A stretch of 64,000 nt of DNA from Pontibacter akesuensis (GTDB taxonomy: Bacteria > Bacteroidota > Bacteroidia > Cytophagales > Hymenobacteraceae), in assembly GCF_001611675.1 (NCBI RefSeq), contig NZ_CP014766.1:3038001-3102000 (forward strand), given 5' to 3'. Every line of letters starts with the position of its first letter. Position 1 is the first letter of the stretch. The notes under the pieces are model-generated. The model saw nothing but the letters and a program-made list of their open reading frames with translations. It had not been told where the DNA came from and made no database searches. Made by a program: the position numbers and the translations under genes. This document shows positions 18,719-27,468 of this stretch, one piece after another.

Positions 18719-19517
18719 GGCTGGTAAGATGTGCTTCTGAAGCTTTGGGTTTTATTATAGGAAAGTTAGAGGTTAGCCAGTGTGCCAGTGCTTTGTGCGG
18801 CGGTAGCGTATACTGCTGGCTGAGTTGCACTACCAACGCCGGGTGCACTCCGCGAAGTATAAATGGCACCCACTGTATCCCGAGTATTTCTGCCATACGA
18901 ATGCGGTGGTTGCCCCCGCCTCCCAGGCAAAGGCTACCGTTCCGGGTAAGGTGGAGGCGTATCTCTCCGCTGCTGGGCATACCTAGTTCTTCCTGTGTCA
19001 GGTAACCGCTTTTTTGCATGGAGTCAAAAGCTTTGATCAGCTGCCTGAAGTATAGGTGCACCTGTTCCATAGTACGGCACCCTTGCGGCGGGTTAACTGA
19101 CTTACGCTTAACTGCCTCAACCATGGAGGCATACTGGGGAGTAGCTTTGTACGTTTTGCCTAACAGAAACATGCCGCGAACTGTCTCGTGCAGGTCCCAC
19201 TTCTTCGCGCTTTTCGGAGCAGGCTTAAAGATGGAGGGGAGGGGATGTGTCATGTTTATATCCCAATCGCCTTCCATGCAGAGTTTTCCTGGCTGGTAGT
19301 GCAAGCTTGCGTGCAGCTTCACCTTTTTTAACTCAACCCAATAAATGGTAGGTTTAGTTGGGGTAGGAAGCAACTGCACCAGCCTCTCAATAGGAGCGTT
19401 CTGAAGCAGGGCAGCCTCATACTGCAATGCAAACGGAATGCGTAATAGGCGCCATTTCCCGAGGGCGTAAAGCCTCCTCACCGGTTTGGGGACCGCGTTA
19501 ACGTCGTATAGTTTCAT
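18702..19517 (-). CDS. ParB/Srx-like protein of unknown function in the EPS operon
   Basis: 271 residues with no signal peptide or membrane segment. The C-terminal half has RLHLTRNGSLCLGGGGNHRIRMAEILGIQWVPFILRGVH. This is close to the GxHR...A..LG...VP motif of ParB/sulfiredoxin-type domains, which can bind ATP/CTP or phosphate. The N-terminal half (VRRLYALGKWRLLRIPFALQYEAALLQ, YWVELKKVKLHASLHY) is not recognised. Many ParB-like folds act as NTPases, kinases or nucleases, and here it lies inside a glycan operon rather than beside parA. It could be a small-molecule kinase or a regulator; I would not choose between them. The homology call is tentative. Confidence 0.55.
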   Translation of the reverse strand: MKLYDVNAVPKPVRRLYALGKWRLLRIPFALQYEAALLQNAPIERLVQLLPTPTKPTIYWVELKKVKLHASLHYQPGKLCMEGDWDINMTHPLPSIFKPAPKSAKKWDLHETVRGMFLLGKTYKATPQYASMVEAVKRKSVNPPQGCRTMEQVHLYFRQLIKAFDSMQKSGYLTQEELGMPSSGEIRLHLTRNGSLCLGGGGNHRIRMAEILGIQWVPFILRGVHPALVVQLSQQYTLPPHKALAHWLTSNFPIIKPKASEAHLTSHGERS

Positions 19518-19605
19518 TCATATAGCGTGAAAGAAATCAAAAAGGCCCCCACGCCTGGCCAGTTAGTAGTAAAAGAGCTTACCTGCAGCCTGCGGGGTAA
19601 TGGCT

Positions 19606-20346
19606 TTATTTTTCCATGGTAAACTTAAAGTGGCTTTGTGTGAGATAGGACATAAAGGAGTTTCCCATTAACACTCTTCCCGGTTTACCCAGTTTGTTAG
19701 GTGTGCTCCACTTAATCACTGGTTTTCTGAAGCCAATTTCTTTCAAAAGCGACACCCAGGTTTCGGGCCGTTGGTGCTTGTGCCATTCTATAGTTGGGTT
19801 AAAGTAGCACTTCATTCCAATGGCGTTCAGGAAATTATCGCGGCTACAATCTGCTACAATTAGCTTACCGCCTTTGCTCATTTTGCTGTACACCGCCGTA
19901 AAAATTTCTTTATAGGTGTTGTAGCTGCTTTCTTTCTCCAAAAAACTGATGCAAGCCTCCTCATCCAAGTGGTTAATAGAGTTATGCAGCAGGACAATGT
20001 CATAAGATTCATCCTTAATCTGCCCGACGTAATCCTGTAGCGTTAGCGGCAGGTGCTCTATGGGAAAAGACGTGGCGAGAGCTGACTTGAATTCTTTAAA
20101 TTTTTCTATCATACCGGAGTTAGAGCCGTCGAATTCCGGCTCCAGGCACACCACTTTCTTAGCGCCTTTTACGGCGGCATAGAAAGTGAGTAAACCGGCA
20201 CCACCTCCTACATCCAATACGGTTTTATTTACAAAGTTTACACCTTCAAAAATGTAGTTAAGGCGAAATGCCAGATTCGGTTTGTTTGAATACATTTTCC
20301 GATCTATGGCCAAATCGAAAAAATTGCTTTTTACAGTTTTTAGCAT
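19606..20346 (-). CDS. Class I SAM-dependent methyltransferase
   Basis: 246 residues. The SAM-binding motif I is clear in KTVLDVGGGAGLLTFYAAVKGAKKVVCLEPE. It is followed by SYDIVLLHNSINHLDEEA at the motif II/III place and KMSKGGKLIVADCSRDN at motif IV. It is a Rossmann-fold methyltransferase. Its context among glycosyltransferases suggests it methylates a sugar, nucleotide sugar or lipid-linked glycan. The acceptor is unknown. It is in the same direction as its neighbours, with gaps of 88 and 92 bp. Confidence 0.88.
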   Translation of the reverse strand: MLKTVKSNFFDLAIDRKMYSNKPNLAFRLNYIFEGVNFVNKTVLDVGGGAGLLTFYAAVKGAKKVVCLEPEFDGSNSGMIEKFKEFKSALATSFPIEHLPLTLQDYVGQIKDESYDIVLLHNSINHLDEEACISFLEKESSYNTYKEIFTAVYSKMSKGGKLIVADCSRDNFLNAIGMKCYFNPTIEWHKHQRPETWVSLLKEIGFRKPVIKWSTPNKLGKPGRVLMGNSFMSYLTQSHFKFTMEK

Positions 20347-20438
20347 AATCTTACTTGTTTAATCTTGATTTACAATCGTTAAGTAGATTGCTCCTAAGAA
20401 GGCGCCGGTGGGAAATTTACCAGGTGAATAAGGTATAA

Positions 20439-21551
20439 CTAATTAGAGTTTAGGAAAAGTAGCAGGCTTTTAGCAAGTGCTTTATAGTTGTGGTGCTCTA
20501 AAACATAGGCAGATGCGTTTTCTGACATGGCCTGGTAAGTTGCAGGAGTGATGGTCGCATACTGTGTCAGTAAACCTTCAGGGCTGCTGTACACGATACC
20601 CAACTTGTGGTTTGTTAGAATGCCATCTGGATTTACATTGTCGCTTGAAAGTATGGGAGTGCCTACTGACATGGCTTCTAGGAATGTATTGCTGAACCCC
20701 TCATAGCGGGAGGTATTTAGCAGGAATTTCGCCTTTGCAAGGTAAGGCAACACATCCTGACGGCTTAAAAACCCGATGAACTTCACGTTGGGCAACTCCC
20801 TAAGCTTTGGCAAGTATAGGCCGGTTTCCTCATCCACTTTGGTTGTCTCTGCTCCTGCCACTATGAATTGCTCGTGTCTCAAGGTTGAGGCAATTTCATA
20901 AAGCAGCTTCAGGTTTTTAGGATACCGGAATGTGCCCAGCCACGCTATGTATTGTCGCTCCTGAATAGTAGCGTTTTGGGCAGACTCTATAATAATTGGG
21001 TTGGTTATTTTTACAGCCAGTTTATTTGGGAACGCTTTTTTGATTATACTTAGCTGGTGCTCATTCTGGCATAAGATGCAATAGGATAATCTTAAACCGG
21101 CTCTCTGAAATAGCATCTGCACTTTGGATGGATTCTTATAATAAAAGTTATCGTCTAGTACCACATCAGAAGAGATGCGAAGCACATACTTGATGTTGAG
21201 TTGACGGCAGATCAAGGCCAGCAGAAAGGACGTCCAGCCAGGAATGCCCTGGTAGAGATAGTCCGGCTTCACTTGCTTTACTTTCCGGTAGATGTAAGGG
21301 AAGCGATAATAAGCCCACCGTAACCAGCGAACTCCTTTTTTTCTATCGTATAGGGGAACCAGCTTGATGTCCTTACAGTCTTCTTTTACTGATTCCTTGT
21401 GGGTGGTGTTCGTGATAACATGCACCTCCTGACCAATAGCTGACAGCCCTCGAATCCAGCCATACGCCTGCACTGCCGCTCCGCCAGAGGGCTTTTCCTC
21501 CTGTAGCAGGATGTTCATGAGCTTGTCATCGAAAAATAAGAATCTAGCCAT
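20439..21551 (-). CDS. Glycosyltransferase family 4 protein
   Basis: 370 residues from ATG 21551. An internal ATG at 21518 (MNILLQEEKPSGGAAVQAY) would give a more typical GT4 N-terminus, so the start is uncertain. Seen features are SGGAAVQAYGWIRGLSAIGQEVHVIT, PDYLYQGIPGWTSFL, YIAWLGTFRYPKNLKLLYEIAS and LLNTSRYEGFSNTFLEAMSVGTPILSSD with the EX7E motif. It should add one residue to the repeat unit in the cytoplasm. Donor and linkage are unknown. It follows the polymerase gene in the operon. Confidence 0.9.
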   Translation of the reverse strand: MARFLFFDDKLMNILLQEEKPSGGAAVQAYGWIRGLSAIGQEVHVITNTTHKESVKEDCKDIKLVPLYDRKKGVRWLRWAYYRFPYIYRKVKQVKPDYLYQGIPGWTSFLLALICRQLNIKYVLRISSDVVLDDNFYYKNPSKVQMLFQRAGLRLSYCILCQNEHQLSIIKKAFPNKLAVKITNPIIIESAQNATIQERQYIAWLGTFRYPKNLKLLYEIASTLRHEQFIVAGAETTKVDEETGLYLPKLRELPNVKFIGFLSRQDVLPYLAKAKFLLNTSRYEGFSNTFLEAMSVGTPILSSDNVNPDGILTNHKLGIVYSSPEGLLTQYATITPATYQAMSENASAYVLEHHNYKALAKSLLLFLNSN

Positions 21552-21622
21552 AGTTTCGTTAGTTTACTGGTGCATTGGGTAAATGTGCAAGTATGTGCGG
21601 TGTTGGCTGCAGCGAGAGCTGC

Positions 21623-22891
21623 CTACGCATGTATCAGATGGTGTTCTTTCTCTTCGTTCAACTCTACTTCTGTGCTGTCTTCCTCTTTGCAAAGGGGCAG
21701 GTTTAACAGCAGAAACAGTAGAATCATGCAGCCAACTTCTGTGTAGCGGCCAGTAATGGTGTAAGCAAGAAACGCGATGGCGCAAAACAAAACGATTAGC
21801 CTATCGGTGCTGTTTCCAACTGCACGATTTGCTTTGATAAATGGCGTAAGCACCATCAACAGGTAAAGCGCAACTCCGATCAGCCCGCTGGAGTGCGCAA
21901 TGTTGTTCAGGTCACCGTGCAGGCTTCGCTCCTCGAGTGCGCCTCTGCTGTAATTGCCGCTGCTGTTAAAGAGCTCGAACCCGGTCAGAGGATCATAGTC
22001 GTTGTAAACGAACATGTCCCTGTAGAGGAGCTCATACTCCATAAAACGTTTCTCTTCTTCCAGCTCACGCTCATCTAACTTCCGGAGCGCATACCGTTCC
22101 TCAAAAACAGAAAGAAAATTTGTGTTTGCGATAACAAGAAAGCCCAGCACAAGGGCAATGCCGCTAAAGGCCACCACCATTTTAAGGTTCTTCTGCGCTA
22201 TCAGGATGAGCACCAGTACAAAAATTCCCATAATGCATATGGCTATAACAGAGCGCCGCATAGACAGCATGATAAATGCCAGTGAGAGCGTGTAAGCAGC
22301 CAGGTAAACCAAGTTTCGCTTCTGCAGGAGCTTCAGCAGCACAATGAAAGCCGCGATGGGAATAATGTTAAAATCTGTAGCCGATAAGTTGCCATACAAT
22401 ATGCCGCTGCTAATGCCATACATGGAGTGGGCAGAGTACCTGAAGTAGGAAGACACCACCACGTTTGAGACAAAGAGCACCAGTATTATGCCTGCAGCAT
22501 TGGCAAGATTATCAAAAATTTCTTTCCTGAAATGCTTCTGGTATATCGAGACTATCAAGGGCAGAGACAGAAAGAACCACATCACCGCAAGCAAAAAGGG
22601 TCTGATGGCAATCAAATCGCTGGACTGAAACATCAGCACGACAAAGTATAAAGCGAGGAAGATGGAGAAGACATTATGCCGAAGAAAGAACGCGTTCTTA
22701 TTGATAGCGGTAAGCAGCAGGAACGACACCAGCGCATAGTACCCGAGCGAAGGAATCAAATGCACCTCAATTACCGTGTTTGCGAATACCAGAACAGGGA
22801 CGTAAAGCAAGGACAGTTCCTTTTTCTTCAGAAAAAGGTAGCCAGCAAAAGCCCACATTAATAGTTCTAAGATATGGAAGAAGGCGTTCAT
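21623..22891 (-). CDS. O-antigen ligase/Wzy-type polymerase-like membrane protein
   Basis: 422 residues with about ten to twelve hydrophobic segments and a larger hydrophilic loop at about 265-325 (EERYALRKLDERELEEEKRF, SSGNYSRGALEERSLHGDLNN) before the last membrane helices. This layout, with a conserved-looking HxxxxN loop (HGDLNNIAHSSGLIG), is typical of Wzy polymerases and WaaL-like ligases. In this locus it is best read as the polymerase that joins repeat units at the periplasmic face. Wzy proteins have low sequence identity, so the call rests on topology and context. A charged, acidic tail (EEDSTEVELNEEKEHH) ends the protein. Confidence 0.75.
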   Translation of the reverse strand: MNAFFHILELLMWAFAGYLFLKKKELSLLYVPVLVFANTVIEVHLIPSLGYYALVSFLLLTAINKNAFFLRHNVFSIFLALYFVVLMFQSSDLIAIRPFLLAVMWFFLSLPLIVSIYQKHFRKEIFDNLANAAGIILVLFVSNVVVSSYFRYSAHSMYGISSGILYGNLSATDFNIIPIAAFIVLLKLLQKRNLVYLAAYTLSLAFIMLSMRRSVIAICIMGIFVLVLILIAQKNLKMVVAFSGIALVLGFLVIANTNFLSVFEERYALRKLDERELEEEKRFMEYELLYRDMFVYNDYDPLTGFELFNSSGNYSRGALEERSLHGDLNNIAHSSGLIGVALYLLMVLTPFIKANRAVGNSTDRLIVLFCAIAFLAYTITGRYTEVGCMILLFLLLNLPLCKEEDSTEVELNEEKEHHLIHA

Positions 22892-23016
22892 GTTATATAT
22901 CGGGTACTGAACCTGTCTAAGTATGAGCTGGCGAGAATAGGCCGTCAGTTGTGCCCACCGTGCGATAGTATTTTGGTATTATTTCTGATTTAAGGTAAAG
23001 GAAATTTGGTGATGTT

Positions 23017-23976
23017 TCACCGGGAGGCTAATAGCAGAAGCTTTTTCTGCTTTAACCAGCGTTTGATGCCTTTGTAGCGTGGCTGCAGATTTCGCAGCAA
23101 GACAATGCCTGCGTAAGGCAAGCGGTTCAGGTATGCCAGGTACTGCCAGTCTTCTTTCGAAAGCTCCGTGTACTTTGTGCGTTGCTGTATTTCAACGCTC
23201 TTTTTCTGGGGCTGACCGAATGCATAGCGGATACCCGCGTTGATAGCCTTCTTGGCAATGAATTCGTTTCTGTAAAAGTCACCCTCCTTGTAAAGGTCAA
23301 ACCATGATTCTTTGCAGGTATCCATTTTGCCTTTGCGCATAGCGTTTACCGAACTAACATAGTTGTACTGCGCCAGGACCTGCGGCGTAAAGGCTACTTT
23401 ATATTTGATGGCGATTTTTGACCATGTGAACTCATCTTCTCCGCCAAACATGCCAATCGGGAAACCGCCAACTGAATCGAACACACTCTTGCGCACAACC
23501 ACTGCAGAGGAACACGGCACAGAGTGCAGAAACTTCATCTGAAAGAAGTCCGGCACAACTCCCTCGGGTAGGCTGCTGCCGTGCAGGATTGTTTGCAGCT
23601 TGGTTACCCTTCGATAGGCTGAGCTGTACATGCCGCAATCAGGAAATCTGCTTATCAAGCAGGCCATCTCCTCCAGAAAGTTCTCGTCCCAACAGTCGTC
23701 TGCATCCAGGAAGGTGACATAAGGAAACTGGGCATGCTGTATGCCATAATTCCGAGCATCCGACACACCGCCGTTTGGCTTTGACAGCACCTTCAGCTTC
23801 GGGTTTGAAAACGACTCCGCCACTTGCAGGCTACCATCGGTAGAGCCATCGTTCACCACGATTACCTCAAAGTTGCGCAGCTTCTGGCTTAAGACAGATA
23901 TAAGAGTCGCAGCAATGGTTCGTTCCTTGTTATACAGCGGAATGATGACGCTAAATAACAGCGGTACACTATTCAT
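23017..23976 (-). CDS. Glycosyltransferase family 2 protein
   Basis: 319 residues. The GT-A nucleotide-binding start is FSVIIPLYNKERTIAATLISVLSQ, then VIVVNDGSTDGSLQVAESF, GVSDARNYGI and VTFLDADDCWDENF, which supplies the DxD metal/donor motif. GGEDEFTWSKIA is the usual acceptor-side acidic region. It transfers a sugar from a nucleotide donor with inversion, on the cytoplasmic side. Its start overlaps the end of the upstream kinase-like gene by 8 bp, indicating tight co-translation. Confidence 0.92.
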   Translation of the reverse strand: MNSVPLLFSVIIPLYNKERTIAATLISVLSQKLRNFEVIVVNDGSTDGSLQVAESFSNPKLKVLSKPNGGVSDARNYGIQHAQFPYVTFLDADDCWDENFLEEMACLISRFPDCGMYSSAYRRVTKLQTILHGSSLPEGVVPDFFQMKFLHSVPCSSAVVVRKSVFDSVGGFPIGMFGGEDEFTWSKIAIKYKVAFTPQVLAQYNYVSSVNAMRKGKMDTCKESWFDLYKEGDFYRNEFIAKKAINAGIRYAFGQPQKKSVEIQQRTKYTELSKEDWQYLAYLNRLPYAGIVLLRNLQPRYKGIKRWLKQKKLLLLASR

Positions 23977-24739
23977 TGGTCAGAAAGCTTAAAATGCGGT
24001 TGTACTTTTTAATTTGATTTAGATGCACGTGTGCTGCACCTTTTCGAAGTCCAAGCTCCCCGGAGATCCTTGAGAGGCAATATACTGCCCGCAGGTGCCT
24101 TGGGGAGGTGGAGCAAAGGGAGGCTATACTCTCCAGGTAAGCCGCTTTTTTTAAAATGGCGACTGACCAGCTTTCTTTATGGGCTACTGCGTTCCTGAAA
24201 TTGTAGAAGTGGATGTAGTCTGTAATAAAAGAGCCTTTGCAAGAGAACATGCTCCAGTCAATGATCTTTATTGCCGATCCAACAAACAAGATGTTGCCCA
24301 GATGGAAATCGCCATGGGCACTGGTAGCAGGCAGCTGAACACAGCCCACCAATGCTTCGATTTTTTGAATTAGCCCTTTCTCCATGCCATGCAACTCCAG
24401 GGAGCGAAGCTTGTTAAAATCAAAAGATTTAGATGCCCGCTGCGTTGGGTAGTGCAGGGCTTGCTCCAGTTTCGACGCCACAAAGCGTTCTACTTCTTCA
24501 GCCTCAGCACCTGTTGCAGGTATTCCCTTTGCCATAGATAACCCCAGGAAATGTGGCCTAACCTGGATTACATCCTTCTTCCAGAAATGGGTTTTAAGTG
24601 CACACTTGTTTCCCGCTTCCTCCATGCCTTTAGAAGTCCTGCCAACAGGCATGAACAACTTATGCGTTATACTTCCGGTGTGAAAGATAAAAGAGTGCTT
24701 TCTAGCTAATTTAGAACCAATTCTCAGTATACCCTGCAT
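23969..24739 (-). CDS. APH/choline-kinase-like small-molecule phosphotransferase
   Basis: 256 residues. The catalytic and metal motifs of the APH superfamily are visible in SAHGDFHLGNILFVGSAIKIIDWSMF: the HGDxHxxN loop with its catalytic Asp, and the IIDW metal-binding Asp. The N-lobe is reduced and the glycine loop is not clear. Family members phosphorylate hydroxyls of sugars, choline, amino acids or aminoglycosides. In an EPS operon, a sugar or lipid-linked intermediate is the likely acceptor; antibiotic resistance is not indicated. The ATG directly abuts the TAG of the upstream flippase gene, and its end overlaps the GT2 gene by 8 bp. Confidence 0.78.
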   Translation of the reverse strand: MQGILRIGSKLARKHSFIFHTGSITHKLFMPVGRTSKGMEEAGNKCALKTHFWKKDVIQVRPHFLGLSMAKGIPATGAEAEEVERFVASKLEQALHYPTQRASKSFDFNKLRSLELHGMEKGLIQKIEALVGCVQLPATSAHGDFHLGNILFVGSAIKIIDWSMFSCKGSFITDYIHFYNFRNAVAHKESWSVAILKKAAYLESIASLCSTSPRHLRAVYCLSRISGELGLRKGAAHVHLNQIKKYNRILSFLTNE

Positions 24740-26179
24740 CTAACTTTTCTTTAAGAGTTTTACGCCTTGTTTCAGATCCCTGGCAAACAAAAGTCCGTAA
24801 GCTAAGCCTCCTGCAGCCCCTGCAATGATCATATTGGGTAGCGGCGGCATACCAATGCGTGTTATCAGAAGTATGATGAACAGCATCATGGCAGCTCCAA
24901 GTACGGGCTTACTTAAAGCAGCAAAAACATCCTTGTCAGATACATGGATATACTTCTTCATGAAATAGTGAAATGTAATCCGTGACGTGGTGTAGTGTAG
25001 GCAAACAGCGTAGGCAACGCCAGTCAATCCAAAGTACTTTAGGCCGAAGTAGATGCCCGGGAGCGCGACCAGAAAAGTATTTGTAATGTTTAGGTAGAAG
25101 CTTACAGATGGCTTTCCTATGCTCTTTAATACTTCGGCGGGTGTTCCTGAGATGGCAAAAATCATCGATGCGACAGACAGGATACGCAGTGGTGCAGCTG
25201 CTTCTACCCATTCCTCCCCAAACAGCACAAGTATAATATCCGGTGATAAGCCAATGAACAGAACAGAAACCGGAAAGGTAACGGTTGCCGTCAGTGTCAT
25301 GATCTTGAGGTAGTACTCCCGTATCATCGGCAGGTCATCCTGCATCTTACTGTAAACAGGGAAAAGCACCTTGTTAAAGATGGAATACAGCTGCCCACGC
25401 AGTGCTTCTGAAAGCGTAAATGCTAACGTGTAGACACCCAACATGTGCGCGCTCACCAGCTTGCCAATAATCAGGTAATCCACGTTGTTCCTGAAAAAGA
25501 ACAGGATGCCATTTACCTGTGTATAGGTGCTGTAACCGGCCAACTGCCGCAGCGAGCTACCTTGGAATGTAAACCTTGGCTTCCATCCAACCCTGGCCCA
25601 GTAGGAAATGAAAATGATACCTGATCCAAGCAGGTACTTCATCACAAGGCTCCAGACGCCAAACCCAGAAAAAGCTAACGTAATCGCAACGATAGAACTC
25701 ACAACAGAACCGGAGAAACGAATGGTGACCAGTGTTTTGAATGCGAGCTTTTTAGTAAGTATAACCCTCGGAATAATGGTGAGGATGTTGAAAAATAAGT
25801 ATAAGCTTAGGGCATTGAGTATAGGCACCAGCCGTGGCTCCTGGTAAAAAGATGCTCCAAACGGTGAGATAACCGTAAAAAACAACGCGATGAAGCCGGT
25901 GCCTATGGCTAAGAGAAACCAGAAAGCGCTGGAGTAGCGTGTTTCTGTCAGTGCGTCTTCCTTCTTTTGAACTAAGGCGTTGAACAGCCCCATGTCCGAT
26001 ATCACCTGAAGGAAGTTGATGATGATCATGGCCATCCCAATTATGCCGTAGGCTTCCGGCAGCAAGAGGCGGGCAAGGATAAGCTTTACTACAAAATCAG
26101 TGCTGCGCGTACCGATTACACTAATCGTGTTCCACTTTATGCCCGAGGCAATGTTCTTTTTTATACTTGCTACAGCCAT
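24740..26179 (-). CDS. Lipopolysaccharide/EPS flippase (Wzx-like, MOP superfamily)
   Basis: 479 residues, with about 12-14 hydrophobic segments spread across the whole length. The N-terminus has GIKWNTISVIGTRSTDFVVKLILARLLLPEAYGIIGMAMIIINFLQVISDMGLFNALVQ, which is characteristic of the polysaccharide transporter (PST) group. It flips undecaprenyl-linked repeat units from the inner to the outer face of the cytoplasmic membrane. It sits before the kinase-like gene with zero spacing (stop codon directly next to the start codon) and 14 bp after the upstream gene. Confidence 0.9.
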   Translation of the reverse strand: MAVASIKKNIASGIKWNTISVIGTRSTDFVVKLILARLLLPEAYGIIGMAMIIINFLQVISDMGLFNALVQKKEDALTETRYSSAFWFLLAIGTGFIALFFTVISPFGASFYQEPRLVPILNALSLYLFFNILTIIPRVILTKKLAFKTLVTIRFSGSVVSSIVAITLAFSGFGVWSLVMKYLLGSGIIFISYWARVGWKPRFTFQGSSLRQLAGYSTYTQVNGILFFFRNNVDYLIIGKLVSAHMLGVYTLAFTLSEALRGQLYSIFNKVLFPVYSKMQDDLPMIREYYLKIMTLTATVTFPVSVLFIGLSPDIILVLFGEEWVEAAAPLRILSVASMIFAISGTPAEVLKSIGKPSVSFYLNITNTFLVALPGIYFGLKYFGLTGVAYAVCLHYTTSRITFHYFMKKYIHVSDKDVFAALSKPVLGAAMMLFIILLITRIGMPPLPNMIIAGAAGGLAYGLLFARDLKQGVKLLKKS

Positions 26180-26193
26180 TAGCGGGAAAGTCT

Positions 26194-27432
26194 CTAGTCG
26201 AGCTTTAGGGTAAAAAGGTTATCGTATACTTTGGAGTGCTTATAGATTTCAGAGATGATGCAGTCCCTTGCTTCACTAATTGTCAACTTAGAGGTGTCTA
26301 TGCTGACGTACTTTCCTTTGGAAATTACCTCTGCCACTTTCTTGAATTTGGTGATGTTGGCCCTGCTTCCCTCCAGTGTAATCTCTACAGGCTTTCTGCT
26401 GACCAAAACCTCCGGATCAGCATGAAGAAAGAACACCAGATCCGGTTTGGGAAGTATGGTTTTATAGAGCAGTTTCCTACCAGGGTTGCCGTTTGAAAAG
26501 ACAAAACCGGGAAACCTGTCAATTAGCACGACTGAGTACTTAGACTTCATCTTTACAGGCAGTATCCGGAGCATAAACTCAGAAGGAAGTATAACCAGTG
26601 TTCGTAGCAGGCCCAGCACCCTGTTCAGTGGTTTATTCTGTGATCTGCGCGCGTAAAATCTTTTGAAGAGGGGAGTGGTCCAGCCGTTTTCTCCCATCCC
26701 CAAGTATAGCAGGCTGGATTTAAGGTTTAGCTGCTGCCTTACTTCCTTGATCAATGTGGTTTTGCCAGCACCGTCGGTTCCTAAAAAGAGCACATTCAGA
26801 CCATAGCCATACTTGGTAAACCTGCTGTTGCTCCTGACCATTTCCTTTTTCTCATGCCTGAAGTATGGCGCCACCAGCTGCTGAAGCTCCTGTAACTGCA
26901 AAGGGAAGGAGCGGTTCAGCCAGCTTTCCATTTCCTCCAGTAGCGGCAGCATTGTAGGTTCACATTCGGCTTTATAGCGGGTAATGTAGGAGCTAAGGTA
27001 ATGGCGATGCTTCTCCTCCAGTTTCCCTCTCTCTTTATAAGCCAGATGGGCAGCATACAGCAGCACCGCATCCAGGCCAGTAGGGCGGCAAACTCCTTTG
27101 TTGTTCAAGGTTGCCTTTGCCAAGGCGCCATCTTGCTGCGCATAGGTAAAACAATCGTTGTGGCCATGGGCAAAGGACAAGGCGTACTTTACATCCAGGT
27201 ACACTTCTGAGTTTGGCAGGTAGTAGAAGAAATGGTTGAGGTGCCGTGCAGGCTCCTTGCGTTTATACCACCCTAGGGAGAATAGTAGCTCCTCGAATAC
27301 ACGTTTATCATCGGCACGAACAAAAAGATCCACATCAGCAGATTCGAAGTCACCCTCAAAATCTGTCAACAAGAAGTACTTTATGTTAGTACTGTTTAAT
27401 GTGCCAAACAGCAGAGCTAGATGAGAATTCAT
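26194..27432 (-). CDS. Nucleotidyltransferase-like plus thymidylate-kinase-like P-loop fusion protein
   Basis: 412 residues in two parts. Residues ~1-190 look like a minimal nucleotidyltransferase-type fold: TDFEGDFESADVDLFVRADDKRVFEELL, with acidic pairs in place of the usual D-x-D, then SEVYLDVKYALSFAH. Residues ~205-400 form a P-loop kinase: GYGLNVLFLGTDGAGKTTLIKEV is Walker A, VVLIDRFPGFVFSNG is like the DR-x-P region of thymidylate kinases, and PDLVFFLHADPEVLVSRKP is the LID-side strand. It probably phosphorylates or activates a small molecule or glycan precursor in the cytoplasm. The fusion is associated with polysaccharide loci, but its substrate is not known to me. It lies between epimerase and flippase. 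Confidence 0.72.
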   Translation of the reverse strand: MNSHLALLFGTLNSTNIKYFLLTDFEGDFESADVDLFVRADDKRVFEELLFSLGWYKRKEPARHLNHFFYYLPNSEVYLDVKYALSFAHGHNDCFTYAQQDGALAKATLNNKGVCRPTGLDAVLLYAAHLAYKERGKLEEKHRHYLSSYITRYKAECEPTMLPLLEEMESWLNRSFPLQLQELQQLVAPYFRHEKKEMVRSNSRFTKYGYGLNVLFLGTDGAGKTTLIKEVRQQLNLKSSLLYLGMGENGWTTPLFKRFYARRSQNKPLNRVLGLLRTLVILPSEFMLRILPVKMKSKYSVVLIDRFPGFVFSNGNPGRKLLYKTILPKPDLVFFLHADPEVLVSRKPVEITLEGSRANITKFKKVAEVISKGKYVSIDTSKLTISEARDCIISEIYKHSKVYDNLFTLKLD

Positions 27433-27468
27433 GCGCTAGATGGTCAGAAATTGGGAGTTAAGTTATTA

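Noticed and set aside
23969..24739. Aminoglycoside-resistance gene
   Set aside because: The APH-type motif is present, but the gene is translationally linked to flippase and GT2 genes, so a glycan-related kinase is much more likely.
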